Shown here piece after piece: positions 50,944 through 61,348 of a stretch of DNA of 64,000 nucleotides. The translations under genes and the position numbers were made by a program. Every line of letters starts with the position of its first letter. Positions within the stretch are counted from its first letter, which is position 1. Source of the DNA: Filobasidium wieringae. Lineage: Eukaryota > Basidiomycota > Tremellomycetes > Filobasidiales > Filobasidiaceae. The notes below the pieces were generated by a model. The model saw only the letters and a list, made by a program, of their open reading frames with translations. It was not told where the DNA came from and searched no databases. The stretch covers positions 496,001-560,000 of the forward strand of contig BCIV01000006.1 of the NCBI GenBank assembly GCA_001600055.1, given 5' to 3'.

Positions 50944-53900
50944 ATGGGGACGACCGGGCAGGGTTACTTCACAGAGCAACTCATTAGTCATGTATTTCAA
51001 GAAAGGAATCTGATCAACTTTGGCTCGCCGGAAGGTAACTGATCTTGGTCGTGCTTGATTCAGTGATACAGAAGCTAACTAAATGAACAGTCCCAGTATC
51101 CTCCCCTTCCGTTCAACCCAGTATCACAGCTCAACCTCTCAATCGATTGTCGGCATTGGTATCAGGAACAGCTGCGGCTGCGACCCGCCGAGCTTCTTAC
51201 ATCGGACGATCTGGATCTCCTGGGATACTCGCCGGCTCAGCTAGATCTGAAGGTATCAGCCCAGAGCTACATTTAGGAACGGAACGGGGCAAAGTCAAGG
51301 TCACTCGTTCAGTCGGATACGGTGAGTTGTATGTCAGTCTATAGTAAATGAACTCTCAAGCTGAGTTCAATCGATAGGCACCAATATATACGTCGGGACT
51401 TCCGATGGACAAATCTTATGGTATACTCTTGACTATGGTACTGGTTCAAGCAATAACAATTCCGGAGTAAGCTGGGCTTCAGCGTATTCAGATGTGATTA
51501 GCGTTCTCATTTATCGGTTCCTAGGCCGGACCATATACCTTCCGGAAAGGTCAGCTGATACCGTCACGAAGATCTGTCGACAACATTTTCCTTCTTCCTC
51601 GTGTTGGAAAAATTGCTATCTTATGTGGTAAGACTAAAAAACTATCGGTAACATAATCAAGCTCAATTTGAACTCAATCATGGATAGATGGTACTTTACA
51701 TTTCCTTGCTTTACCCTCTCTCGATGTATTGACAACGGGCGGGATTCAGCCGATAAGAGAAGTGGTAGACGTCGCACTGGACGATCAGGAGATAGCATGG
51801 AGACCAGGTGATGAGGAAGGTGGAGGGAAAGGTGTCGAGATCACTCTGAGTATCGTCAAGCGGAAGGCGATATCGCTGTACAGGCTTGGGGCAAAGTTGA
51901 GCTATATCCAGGTGAGCTGCGGGCCCTTCTCCCTAGATCCGTAAGATCCTGACGCCAATTGAGTTTTTCAGGATATCCCTCTCCCAAACACTTTAACGCG
52001 AGCTGTCAGGTCAGGAGGGACCATGGCTATTGCAGACACCGCAAAGTACTGCGTCGTCAATCTGATGGATCAGAGCATGTACGAGATCCTTCCCATCTCT
52101 CAAGTGGAACCTGGAGAAGGTGGGATGGAAGGAATGCCAGAAGTGAACATCGCCGTCATACCTGGAGAAGAGGAGTTTCTGTGTTCCTCTTTCACTGGAA
52201 TGAGTACGATAGGAGTGTTCGTCAATAGGGATGGTGATGCCATCAAGGGTACGATCGAGTGGCAAAGTCATCCAAGATCTATCGGTAGGTTGGGAAGAGC
52301 TCTCAGATCGTTATCAAACGTTATTAACACGACCTTCTTCTCAGTCATTGAAGGCGATTCCGTTATCGCTTTGCTTAGAGATGACACGGTGACTATCCAC
52401 TCCATGTCGCTTATCACCAGCGGAATGAGCGGTCTGACGCAAACGATTACCCTGCCTCTCGGTTGCGTACCCCTGGATCTGACCTCCAACCCCTATGGAA
52501 TCGCTGTCCCAAACCGAATGAGAGATGAGAAGCTGTCGATCAGGAACAAACGCATCATACCCGCACCTCGTCCTGCGGCAGAGCTGCCCAGGATGACGAG
52601 CGATGATAACTTGCTTGATTCGGAGACTCCTTTCGAACCTCCATCGGGATCTGGATTTTCCCCAACTCTACTGCCCTTGGATCCTCCGGGCTTGGAAGGC
52701 CGACCATCTTATTTGAGTCAGGGATCATTCGGTGCTGCCACGAGACCATCTACAACAACGATAGCTGAGACGCTCATCTACATGGACGACGGAGTTCTGG
52801 CTGTCACCCCTAAGTCTTGGTTACTTGTAGCAGATAACCTGATTCAACAAGGCAAGCTCGATGAAGCAATCAAACTGACTGAAGTGGAACGAAAGAAAGG
52901 AAAAAGAGGCGAGATCGATGGGGACAAGGTAAGCCCTTTCGTCGGGGCGACCCTGAGATTCCAGGTTAAAACGGTTTATAGGCGAGTCATACGGCAGACC
53001 TACGTTACATGTATAGCCGAATTGCGTATCAAAACCATGGGAAAGCACTTTTCGAAGATGCAGGATCTTACTTCCACAAGAGCAAGATCGATCCTCGACA
53101 TGTTGTCCGGCTACTATCGGATCATGTCGGTCGCAGTATCGCAAGGTCTGATGAGGCGCCGCTATGGGAAGGAGCAGAACGAGATTCAGAACAGGCGGAG
53201 GATATGACCGCGATCGGTAAGTCCACAACCACATGAATTCCGCAGATCTGCTGACCGAACCTCTCGTAGTAAATCACAAGCTAAGACAGATTTACGGATC
53301 GTCTATGGTGGACGTAGAAAACCCATCATCCGAGGTCAACGAACTACGCGTACAACTCCAACACCATGCCAAATCGGCATTTCTAGATTATCTACGCAAA
53401 GCTCAAGCTTCGAAACGAAAGTCTGGTTCGAGTAGTAAGGATCCCGCTCAAGAACGTCCCGTGAACGTCGTAAGTCGTGGACTGTCTCTGCAACAGCAAA
53501 ATTCCAGGCTTGATCGGATTTCGATAGGCTATAGATACATGCTTGGCTAAAATACTTGCCGAATTCAATGAGGCGGAGGAGCTTCTTCGCTTACTGAGTG
53601 GCCCAAATGACTGTTTGATCGACGAGATTGAGTCTTTTATCAACGCCGAGAAAGAGCCGTATCTGCTATGTCAGATCTTACAAATGACCGGCAAGAAGGA
53701 CAGGGTGGTCGACATCCTCGTCAGGTCAGTCTCGTTCTTAGAGGCGTTTTCGCCATCGAATCTGGGCTGATGTTACGATTTACCGGAAAACAGAATCGCG
53801 GATGGTGACCTACGCGACCCTCGTTGTGAAGGCCCAGTAAACGAAGTCACGAAGATGCTGCTAGAGGACACGGGATCTCAAGACCTCCGAAAGCATACCT

Positions 53901-55607
53901 TGTGGTTGATGAAAAAGGATTCTGTAGCGGGGTTGAAGGTAAGTTGTTTAGATACGACGAAGTCTATACGTTTACTTACTTTTCGAACTACCTAGGTTCT
54001 TATTGCGCGAGGTGACCAGCCTGACCTCAATCATGACATTACCGGATTGCTGAGCGAACTGCGGAGTATGGATGAGTTGATCGCCGAGCAGTACTTGGAA
54101 CACATTGTAGTCATACGTCAGAGCACTGTGAGTCCTGTGCTTGTGAAGTCTGATGCGAATTTGACAACGTCGAGATATAGGACCGGATCCTTCATGATGC
54201 GTATATAAAGACTCTGCTCGATCGATGCGAGAAGTTCTTGTCGGACGATGGCGTAATATACCATTTCCGGGAACTTTGTGAGTGCCTCGATTTTCCCTGA
54301 AGCGCTGAAGTACCCACGTTAATCTTCTTTCATCTCAGTCGATGAGTATCAAACCACTCGACCTCCTATGACCTATTGTCAATACATTGCGGAAACGGCG
54401 CATGACTCGCCAAGTAAGACCGTTCGGCTCAAGACGATCCTTTTTCTTCAAGGATCTCCATTCTACAATCTACAGCTCGTTGAGAAGCGGCTAGAGGGGT
54501 TGCAAGCTCTATTCTACGAGAGGGCAATAGTATATGGACGAGTGAGTATTTCTATAAGATTCCGGTGATGTCGTGGTTAGCACTCCTAATCATTTTGATC
54601 AGTTAGCGAGACATGAAAAGGCACTACGACTTTTAGCCATCGAGTTGAAGGATTCGGTTTCTGCCGAAACATATTGTACCCAGGGCGGGGATGTCCTGCC
54701 TCCCAAGACCGCTCGAGCAATCAGTGATAAAATCAAGGTACTGGAGCCGTGGGCAACTCTGGATGAAGTAGGACCACGGAGGAGAGGAACGATAGAAGGA
54801 GAGCCTCGGCAGCACTTAGTGTCCACTCTCCTCAAGGTGTACATGACAGAAGGGTTAGTGACCTGTCATCTGTTACGTGTTTGTGGACGCAACACAACTT
54901 AGTCAAGTTCTACTAGATCAACCGCTCGTCGAGAGACAGCCGCTTTACTTAATGCTCAGGCATTACATTTGGATAGCTTGGAGGTGAGCTACCTATACCA
55001 AACATGAGAGAAATGAATCTAATGTGGACTGATTTGAGTGGTACAGGTTCTCGATATGGTACCGGATGATTGGAAGGTTTCCGACATGTCGGACTTCTTT
55101 GGCCGAGCGTTGAAGCGTCAGATGCATGAGCGTGCTAGTTGGAAGAGTGAGTCATCTCAAGCATGCCAAACCCGCAGCAGGACGGTTGACCAGACGTGTC
55201 ATCTGCTAGTCATCAAGGCGCTCTCAGCTGGCCAAAACAAACACATCGCGGAGGAGTATGCACGAACCGTCGGCCGTCAACCTGGTGTGGTAGAATATCC
55301 ACCAACACCGCCATACCAACTTACGGAGAATCATCAGGATGACTTGTCTCGAAACATGTCTGGCCTGAGTATGAGTCCGCCTGATGAAGGCTCCATTGCC
55401 GATATCGAGCACAAAAGTATGATAGGCACCCGCTCAGAGGGCGAAAAGAGCCCTGTCACCGAAAAGACACCGATCAGCCTTCAACACTTGACGACTGAGT
55501 CAACGAAAGAGGCCACTGATGACCGAAGCTCCGGAACGCTGGATACTAAGGAACTTCGTAACTCGCCCAGCCCTATACCACCTCAGGTTTCCGAATTCAC
55601 AAGCTAG
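50944..55607 (+). CDS. Vps3/Vam6-Vps39 (TGFBRAP1) family vesicle-tethering subunit
   Basis: Members of this family (Vps39 in HOPS, Vps3/TGFBRAP1 in CORVET) tether endosomes and vacuoles. I chose the ATG at 50944 (MGTTGQGYFTEQLISHVFQE), preceded by an in-frame stop. The N-terminal CNH beta-propeller is visible: NIYVGTSDGQILWYTLDYGT, VGKIAILCDGTLHFLALPSL, ITLSIVKRKAISLYRLGAKL, MAIADTAKYCVVNLMDQSMY, then FVNRDGDAIKGTIEWQSHPR. A clathrin-repeat-like helical half follows. The C-terminal Vps39-2 domain appears as LARHEKALRLLAIELKDS, then ETAALLNAQALHLDSLEVLD, MVPDDWKVSDMSDFFGRALK and IIKALSAGQNKHIAEEYART. The last exon reads to 55607 (PIPPQVSEFTS), though a splice alternative exists downstream. A central Pro/Ser linker is present. 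TGFBRAP1/Vps3 fits slightly better than Vps39. Confidence 0.82.
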
Positions 55608-56145
55608 AGCAAGATGATCCAATGGTGTCTGACACGATAGAATTTATGAACGACCGCAATCATCGCTATCATTGGCATCCTTTTAGGAGACATTGCGCCA
55701 CCCTCTAATCCATTCTTACTGGGATACCAACTCACCCTCATTCCTCCTCCTCCTCCTCTGGAACGTCAACTCGAGCTCCTCCCTCCTCCTCCTCTGCCTC
55801 CATCCGACCCCACTTTGCCAGTACTTTGTCCGACCCAGTTAGTTGTAGAACACATAGTCGAGATCTAACGAAACCGTTTCGTCATACATATGATATGATG
55901 CACACGTCTGGCTTGAGACGGTGTTTCTCGCCCGCGCTTTACAAACTAAACCAAGTCGAAAATATATGAAGGCCAATGTCAACCGAGAATGATGGCCTAA
56001 GTCATCCCGTTTCAAGTTTTCCCTGCTCTAACTTCATTTATTCCTCTTTTGTGAGCGATGCGAGATAATCCAAGCAGACCTTCTTGCTGCTTGAACCGCT
56101 CTGCTTGCGTGTACCCCAGCCTCGTCAGAACCCTTCTATCTCCGC
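55608..56145. other. Convergent 3' region with CT-rich low-complexity block
   Basis: This is the gap between Vps3/Vps39-like and SmE stops. Positions 55739-55805 are rich in CCT/CTC repeats. One reading frame (about 55688-55868) stays open and proline-rich, and it could be a further exon of the preceding gene (see findings). Confidence 0.4.
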
Positions 56146-57012
56146 TCAAGACCTTGCAACTTGTATCAGAGTAATGTTGTCTCCCTTCAACATGACTCGT
56201 CCTGTGGGGTGAACCGATTCATATAGATGGAGATGAAAAAGGTGAATGGAGAGGGGTCAGACCACAGACAATACATATAGAAAAGGGCAGTTGTAGCGGT
56301 CAGATTACATTCATGGTGGCCGTGCAATGGGTTCTAGCTTACCGATATCTCGCCTGGGTCTCGAAGACTTAACGAACACCTCCGTCGCGTCGTCCAGCAC
56401 AACGTTCATGAACTCATCGAACCCCTGTTGTAACAGAACATGATAGTGTCGTACGAGGTGTTCGAATATCGAACAGGAAGTCGCAATCGGAGAAGAGAGA
56501 TCATTGACGAAGATAACGAGGCAGTCAGCTTATGAATGTCGTAACAAGAATAGTCCGGAAAAGGGCAGGTGAAACTGGACTTCAGGCAGTTGCCCATAGA
56601 GACGGAACGAGCGGACAGATGAGTAACAGGTGGTACGCACAATGATAACTCCTTCTAATCGTAGATCCTTCTGATCGTATAACCATAAAGCAACCCTTGT
56701 TTTCTGTTTCGTTCGTACGTTTTGACGATTCCGACAAAGGAGAATATAAAGATAGGCATGTTCGACGTAGGAACAGTCCGCAGAGATTGCCGTATCGATG
56801 GAGGGAATAAGGATAGGAGCAATTGGAATCAGCATTAGGATAAGCGAAGGATCGATGGCGTTGAAATCAGCAACGGACCGTCTGCAAGTGCTTGAAAATG
56901 ACGTTCTATTATATCAAGGTGACAATGCAATGATGAGCATCCGCAACCTTATAGCTTTTAAACCGAGATTCGAGCTCACGATTGGTTGAACGGCAATACG
57001 CTTGGAAGACAT
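56146..57012 (-). CDS. SME1: Small nuclear ribonucleoprotein SmE
   Basis: SmE is one of the seven Sm ring proteins of spliceosomal snRNPs. It is hidden by five tiny exons: 57012-56980 (MSSKRIAVQPI), 56905-56879 (NVIFKHLQT, just 27 nt), 56703-56641 (KTRVALWLYDQKDLRLEGVI, then I), 56424-56343 (GFDEFMNVVLDDATEVFVKS, then SRPRRDI) and 56201-56146 (GRVMLKGDNITLIQVARS). All junctions are canonical and every exon matches the SmE family: VQPINVIF at the N-terminus, Sm1 motif with GFDEFMN, Sm2 motif GRVMLKGDNITLI. The total is about 87 residues, normal. Introns total roughly 600 bp, so intron outweighs coding sequence. I am confident of the product and of the exon borders. Confidence 0.92.
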
Positions 57013-57266
57013 CTTGAACTAGAGGATATACCGGCGAGTTGACGGGTAGTTGACTGTGTGAGCTAGCTCTATCAGAACCAAGAGCTCGACTTGTCCGTGA
57101 TCGATAGAGCACACACATATGGGCCTCCTTAAATCGCGTGAGAACCACTTAGAAGCGCGACTCAGTGGATCAAGCGCCATGATCTGAACTGATGACGAGT
57201 CGTAGTAATCAACTGCTCAACTTTCTAGTAATTTGCATACAGCCACCATCAAGTTCTACGACAAAA

Positions 57267-58625
57267 ATGGCTATCATTTCAGTGAAAGCAGGAAGATGTT
57301 CTCGTCGAGCAGATACCAATTGGGTAGATCCTCAGCCCGCGAAGGGAAAGATCGAGATCGAGCAGAATGATGGACTGTTGACTTTCCGTACGTTTAGCTG
57401 CACAGCTATAGTGGTGGTTACGGATCTAGGTATTGCGTATTGACGAATCATCCTTACTGGTAGATTGGAGAAGTCGGGAAGCTGGAGGGCAGGCTGAGAA
57501 CGATGTAGGTCATTCGTTTAGCTGGTATCATCTGAACTAGAGACTGACTTATGTTACGCTTCAGGAACTCATCATCTTCCCAGGAGATTGTACCTTTGAG
57601 AAAGTTGACTCTGATCGATCCGGAAGAACACACGTCTTGAAGTTCTCAAGTTCTGATAAGAGAGATTTCGTAAATCCCAGCTCAATCGCCTGAAAGAACC
57701 TTTGTGCTAATTCCATTGCTTAACAGTTTTGGTTTCAGAACGCTTCGACCTCTCGTGACGAAACCGATGCATTCAACATCAACTCTATCTTGCAAGATCC
57801 TGAATTTATGCCAGTTCCATATCTCGATGAGTGAGTTGGCTGAATCTTCCAAGTGAAGGATTCTATACTAATTTACAATCGCTATAGCCCCGCTCCTAAC
57901 CCTACTCTGGCTGCTGCAGCCGGAACTTCCCTATCTTCTGCTCCCCCTCAAACTCCCGCTCAGAACACTGCGTCTACCTCGCTTAACCCAAGCATGCCCG
58001 AAGCTCCTAATCCGCAGCGAATCGCTCATCTGAATGAAGGTCAGAGCTTGGAAGATGTCCGAGGAGAAGTTCCAGCTACTCCTGCCCCTGCCTCAAGCTC
58101 AGCACCTGCTCAGGGAGCTAGTCAGCCAGAGACACAGTTCAGTGAGCAACAAATCGGAGCTTTGGCTAGGCTATTGAGGCAAAGCGTAGCTGGTTCGAGT
58201 GGTGCGGGACAAGTGCAAGAAGGTGTGTTTCTATCATCATATATTCGGGTATTGTCGCTAATTGAATCTTCCGGTTTCCAGATGCCCATTTGACCGACAT
58301 CTTAACTCCTGCAAACCTTCTGCCAATCCTGACTTCGTCGCCGTCCTTCATCCACTCGCTCGTTCCTCACCTTCCTACTGATCTTCCCATCTCATCACCA
58401 CCAACACAATCAGAAATCCACTCCATCATCACTTCCCCTCAATGGACAGAAGCCGTCGCAGGATTGGACGCTGCCCTCCGTACCGGAGCCTTGGTGGGAT
58501 CTATGGGTAGTCTTGGATTAACTGAGCGGGCGGGACAGGGTGTAGGCGAGTTCTTAGAAGAGGTAGTTGCTCAAGGGAAGAGAGAGGAGGAGCAGGAAAG
58601 TGGAGATAGGATGGACACTGACTAG
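57267..58625 (+). CDS. RPN13: Proteasomal ubiquitin receptor Rpn13 (ADRM1)
   Basis: Rpn13 sits on the 19S regulatory particle, where its Pru domain binds ubiquitin and Rpn2 while the C-terminal DEUBAD domain binds UCH37. The ATG at 57267 gives MAIISVKAGRCSRRADTNWV, matching the Pru start (VEFKAGKM...). Splicing gives KGKIEIEQNDGLLTF, then DELIIFPGDCTFEKVDSDRS, GRTHVLKFSSSDKRDF and FWFQNASTSRDETDAFNINS, the ubiquitin-binding loop region, then ILQDPEFMPVPYLDD. A Pro/Ala/Ser linker (SSAPPQTPAQNTASTSLNPS) follows, then the DEUBAD: LTDILTPANLLPILTSSPSF, SIITSPQWTEAVAGLDAALR. It ends in an acidic tail EEQESGDRMDTD. Yeast Rpn13 lacks the DEUBAD, so the animal-like full architecture is retained here. 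About five introns are present. Confidence 0.9.
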
Positions 58626-58854
58626 GAGTTTTGAGGGTTCGATTGTACGAGCATTTTCGGCTGATTCAGATGTGTCATTCTGGCGTTATTACGCTTGGTC
58701 CGGGAAGGGACCTTTAAGTCAGATGCTGATGTCCATATATTCAAGCGTTCTTCCGGTCAGGATAAGCTACACCTGAAGCGCGTCTTGCTATGACTCTCTT
58801 TTTGCCATTCGTGATGTGGGTCATTATCGATCGTTACAACACATGCAGGTTCAA

Positions 58855-60019
58855 CTACTTTCGGTCCGTCTGCCTCTCTGGGCTCATCCATCGGTGTCTT
58901 CGCTTCTCCATATTAGGTGCTACAAGTGGACTCTTTAGCATGACGCTTCCCACGTCACATCTTAAATCAGACTCACCCTTCTTCTTGAACCACTCCCATG
59001 CCAAACTCATAATCTCACCATCGGCGTCGTATGGACTAGGTATCTCGCTATATCCTGGTCGAGCAGTAGGATGCCTGACGTAGACGGCCGAGCAAGTTTT
59101 GAAGTTAGGTTCCAGGTAAGCTGGAACGAAGAGGTGAGGGGAGGCATAAGCAGGCAAGGTGAAATAGGCTTTTCCAGCGGTAGTAGTCACTTCCGCTGCA
59201 GGGATTTCGGTCTCCTCGGAGGTCTCGGCTTCCGTGGCCTCAGCCTCTTCCACCACAGGAGCTGCTTTCTTCTTACTGCCCTGTTCTGCTACAGCTTTGC
59301 TCAACATAGGCATGGCTGATGGGTCTACGCTGAACAGATCACCAGGGTTGAGTCGAACATTCGCATTTTTTATCTAGTGCATTGCAGGTTAGTCAAGGAA
59401 GCAATGCAGCTTCACAGCCGGTAGACTTACCACCTCCCCATTGACCTTGACTTTCTTGTGCACAACTAACTGCCTAGCTTGCCAGACGCTGCTAGCGAAA
59501 CAAGCCCTGAAGATCAACACGTCCAACCTCCTTTCTACCTCTCGGTAAAGCAGAGTTCCGATCGGCGTCCTGCTGTTTTTCTCCTTGGCCGCCTTGGCCC
59601 TCTCCGTTTCAACTCGTCCACCCTCTCTTGATCGTCCTGCAACCAGCCTGCCGATGTCTCGCGATTTTGTAGATGGGGCGCTGTGAATAGAAGGGAGTGT
59701 GTCGGGAAGGTACCATCTCTCAAACTTTTGTTCGGCGATGTGGTCACCATGGTATCCTCTCGAGAGACGTTTTGCTCGCCAACGCTGTTGAAACAGTGTT
59801 AGACTAGTTCGGGTAAAGTTGGTTTCCGATCGAAGGGGTCCATCTGGAGAAACTCGCTGCCATATATTGTATAGATTCTCAGGTGCCCAGCTCTAATTCA
59901 CCACAGTAAGATTTCCATAAGCTAGATTAGAAATCGACATGTCGCACACGACTCACCATTCGGGGGAGAGCTCGGTTTTTATCGAACAGCGGACGAGCGA
60001 TTGTAGGTCGATATGGCAT
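58855..60019 (-). CDS. NAM9: Mitochondrial ribosomal protein uS4m (NAM9)
   Basis: This is the mitochondrial small-subunit protein S4. The ATG at 60019 gives [20 protein letters not shown], spliced to [20 protein letters not shown], then [20 protein letters not shown]. The S4 RNA-binding domain is [20 protein letters not shown], then [20 protein letters not shown], then [21 protein letters not shown] charged insert ([20 protein letters not shown]) separates it from the C-terminal [20 protein letters not shown] and [20 protein letters not shown], ending [11 protein letters not shown] with the stop at 58855-58857. An Arg-rich start without acidic residues fits mitochondrial import. It is divergently paired with another mitoribosomal gene (mL54) 298 bp away. 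Confidence 0.88.
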
Positions 60020-60317
60020 GCTGGGCAGTCAGGTTCGAATCTAGCTGCAGACAGATGTCGTCGTAATAGGTCCTGTCTGCTGGAGAGTGCTATATGACGA
60101 TCGTACGGTTGTGTTGGGGTGATACCAAAAGTTGGAAGAACATCCCTGTGAACCACTTCCTGCCTGATCCGAGTCAGTCACGTGAAAGTGATATCACGCT
60201 AGAACGAGCAAGTCGTTGAACTGCACGATCGTGAACTTAGATGCTCAAGAACTCTACTACTCAGCTGGATACCACCGTAATCTTACATACGAAGGATACA
60301 GTATAAGTTACGATAAG
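60020..60317. promoter_or_regulatory. Bidirectional promoter of uS4m and mL54 with TCACGTGA
   Basis: This 298-bp region separates divergent starts of two mitochondrial ribosomal protein genes. A perfect palindromic E-box TCACGTGA spans 60178-60185, about 160 bp from the uS4m ATG and 135 bp from the mL54 ATG. Placement is nearly central, consistent with joint control. Function is inferred. Confidence 0.5.
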
Positions 60318-60894
60318 ATGTCTTTCATCATCCGAACAGCCATCACCAACTCTCGACTGTCTTTTGCGCGATGCACGGCAACAGGGTCTACAACAAGAAA
60401 TTATTCCTTGAAGATGCCAGAAAGCACATCGTCTTCGAACACCAAGAAAAGTCATTGTGAGTCAGCCAGTGAGCGGCCTTTTGATATGCGTCGAAATCTG
60501 ATCGGATAAATCTCCAACCAGCTCCATCCATCATGCCAGCAGGAACTGTGATGAAAGACCTCTCCATTCTCAAAGATCAGCCCGACCCTATCGCTCTTCC
60601 CGACGAAGAATACCCAGCTTGGCTATGGACGTTAACAGACGAATCACTAGCGTTGTCTGCACAAGGAAAGAAACCAGCTGAGTTAGATGCTGAGGGCGCT
60701 ACGGGTGATGCTAGAGGGATTGGACAAACCGCAGGGAGTGCGTTTGATCCACAGGCAGAGAGACGAAAGTTGCGAGCGAGGTATGTTACCTGTCAGTTAT
60801 CAAGTGAAAGAGGATCACAATTCTAAATACGTTCTGGCTCGTGTGTAGTAACAAGGCTGAGATCAAGGCGAGGAATTTCTTGAGAACGACGTAA
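60318..60894 (+). CDS. MRPL37: Mitochondrial ribosomal protein mL54
   Basis: This is the mitochondrial large-subunit protein mL54 (Mrpl37 in yeast). The ATG at 60318 gives MSFIIRTAITNSRLSFARCT, an Arg/Ser-rich targeting presequence. Intron 1 (about 60456-60520) joins SSSNTKKSH to SPSIMPAGTVMKDLSILKDQ. Exon 2 carries the family core DPIALPDEEYPAWLWTLTDE, and the C-terminus, after an intron (about 60781-60848), is SNKAEIKARNFLRTT. The LPDEEYPxWLW block is diagnostic for mL54. Length is about 147 residues, normal. Shares its promoter with uS4m. Confidence 0.9.
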
Positions 60895-61348
60895 ATAAAG
60901 CTTGTAGTCTGCGCCTCGACCGATACCATACTGCACATACTTCCAATTCCGACAAAATACAGTTGGGCATCAGACTTGATTTGTCCCAGCGGACCATCAG
61001 TTGTTTAACAGCTGAACATGTGGATGATTGTTTCATTGTTTCATGTCATTAACGCTCACTTAGCGGTACTACTATTAAGATAAATACAGTTACGAAAAAC
61101 AAGTCTCAACATAAATTATCGATCGTGAAAAGGTGTCTTCCGCGCAGAGTGATGATGTGCATATGCAGCGGGGCACTCGGACCGGGGATCAAGGTGGAAT
61201 GTTGGCCCAAATGACACTTCCCCGCAAGTGATAGATTGGTGACGAGGTCGATGTGAAGGATGCAGAGGTTGAGGTTGATAATGGTATAGACGGGCCGAAC
61301 ATCAGGACGATGTTGCATGAGTTTTGTTGATAGGTCCCAGGTGACCGT
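60895..61348. other. Convergent 3' region mL54/cyclin
   Basis: This is 454 bp between convergent stops. It is AT-rich in the first half, as in 3' UTRs. No other feature is recognised. Confidence 0.35.

Noticed and set aside
55739..55805. CCT/CTC repeat as a CRISPR or tandem-repeat array
   Set aside because: The units are irregular trinucleotides without spacers. It is ordinary low complexity.
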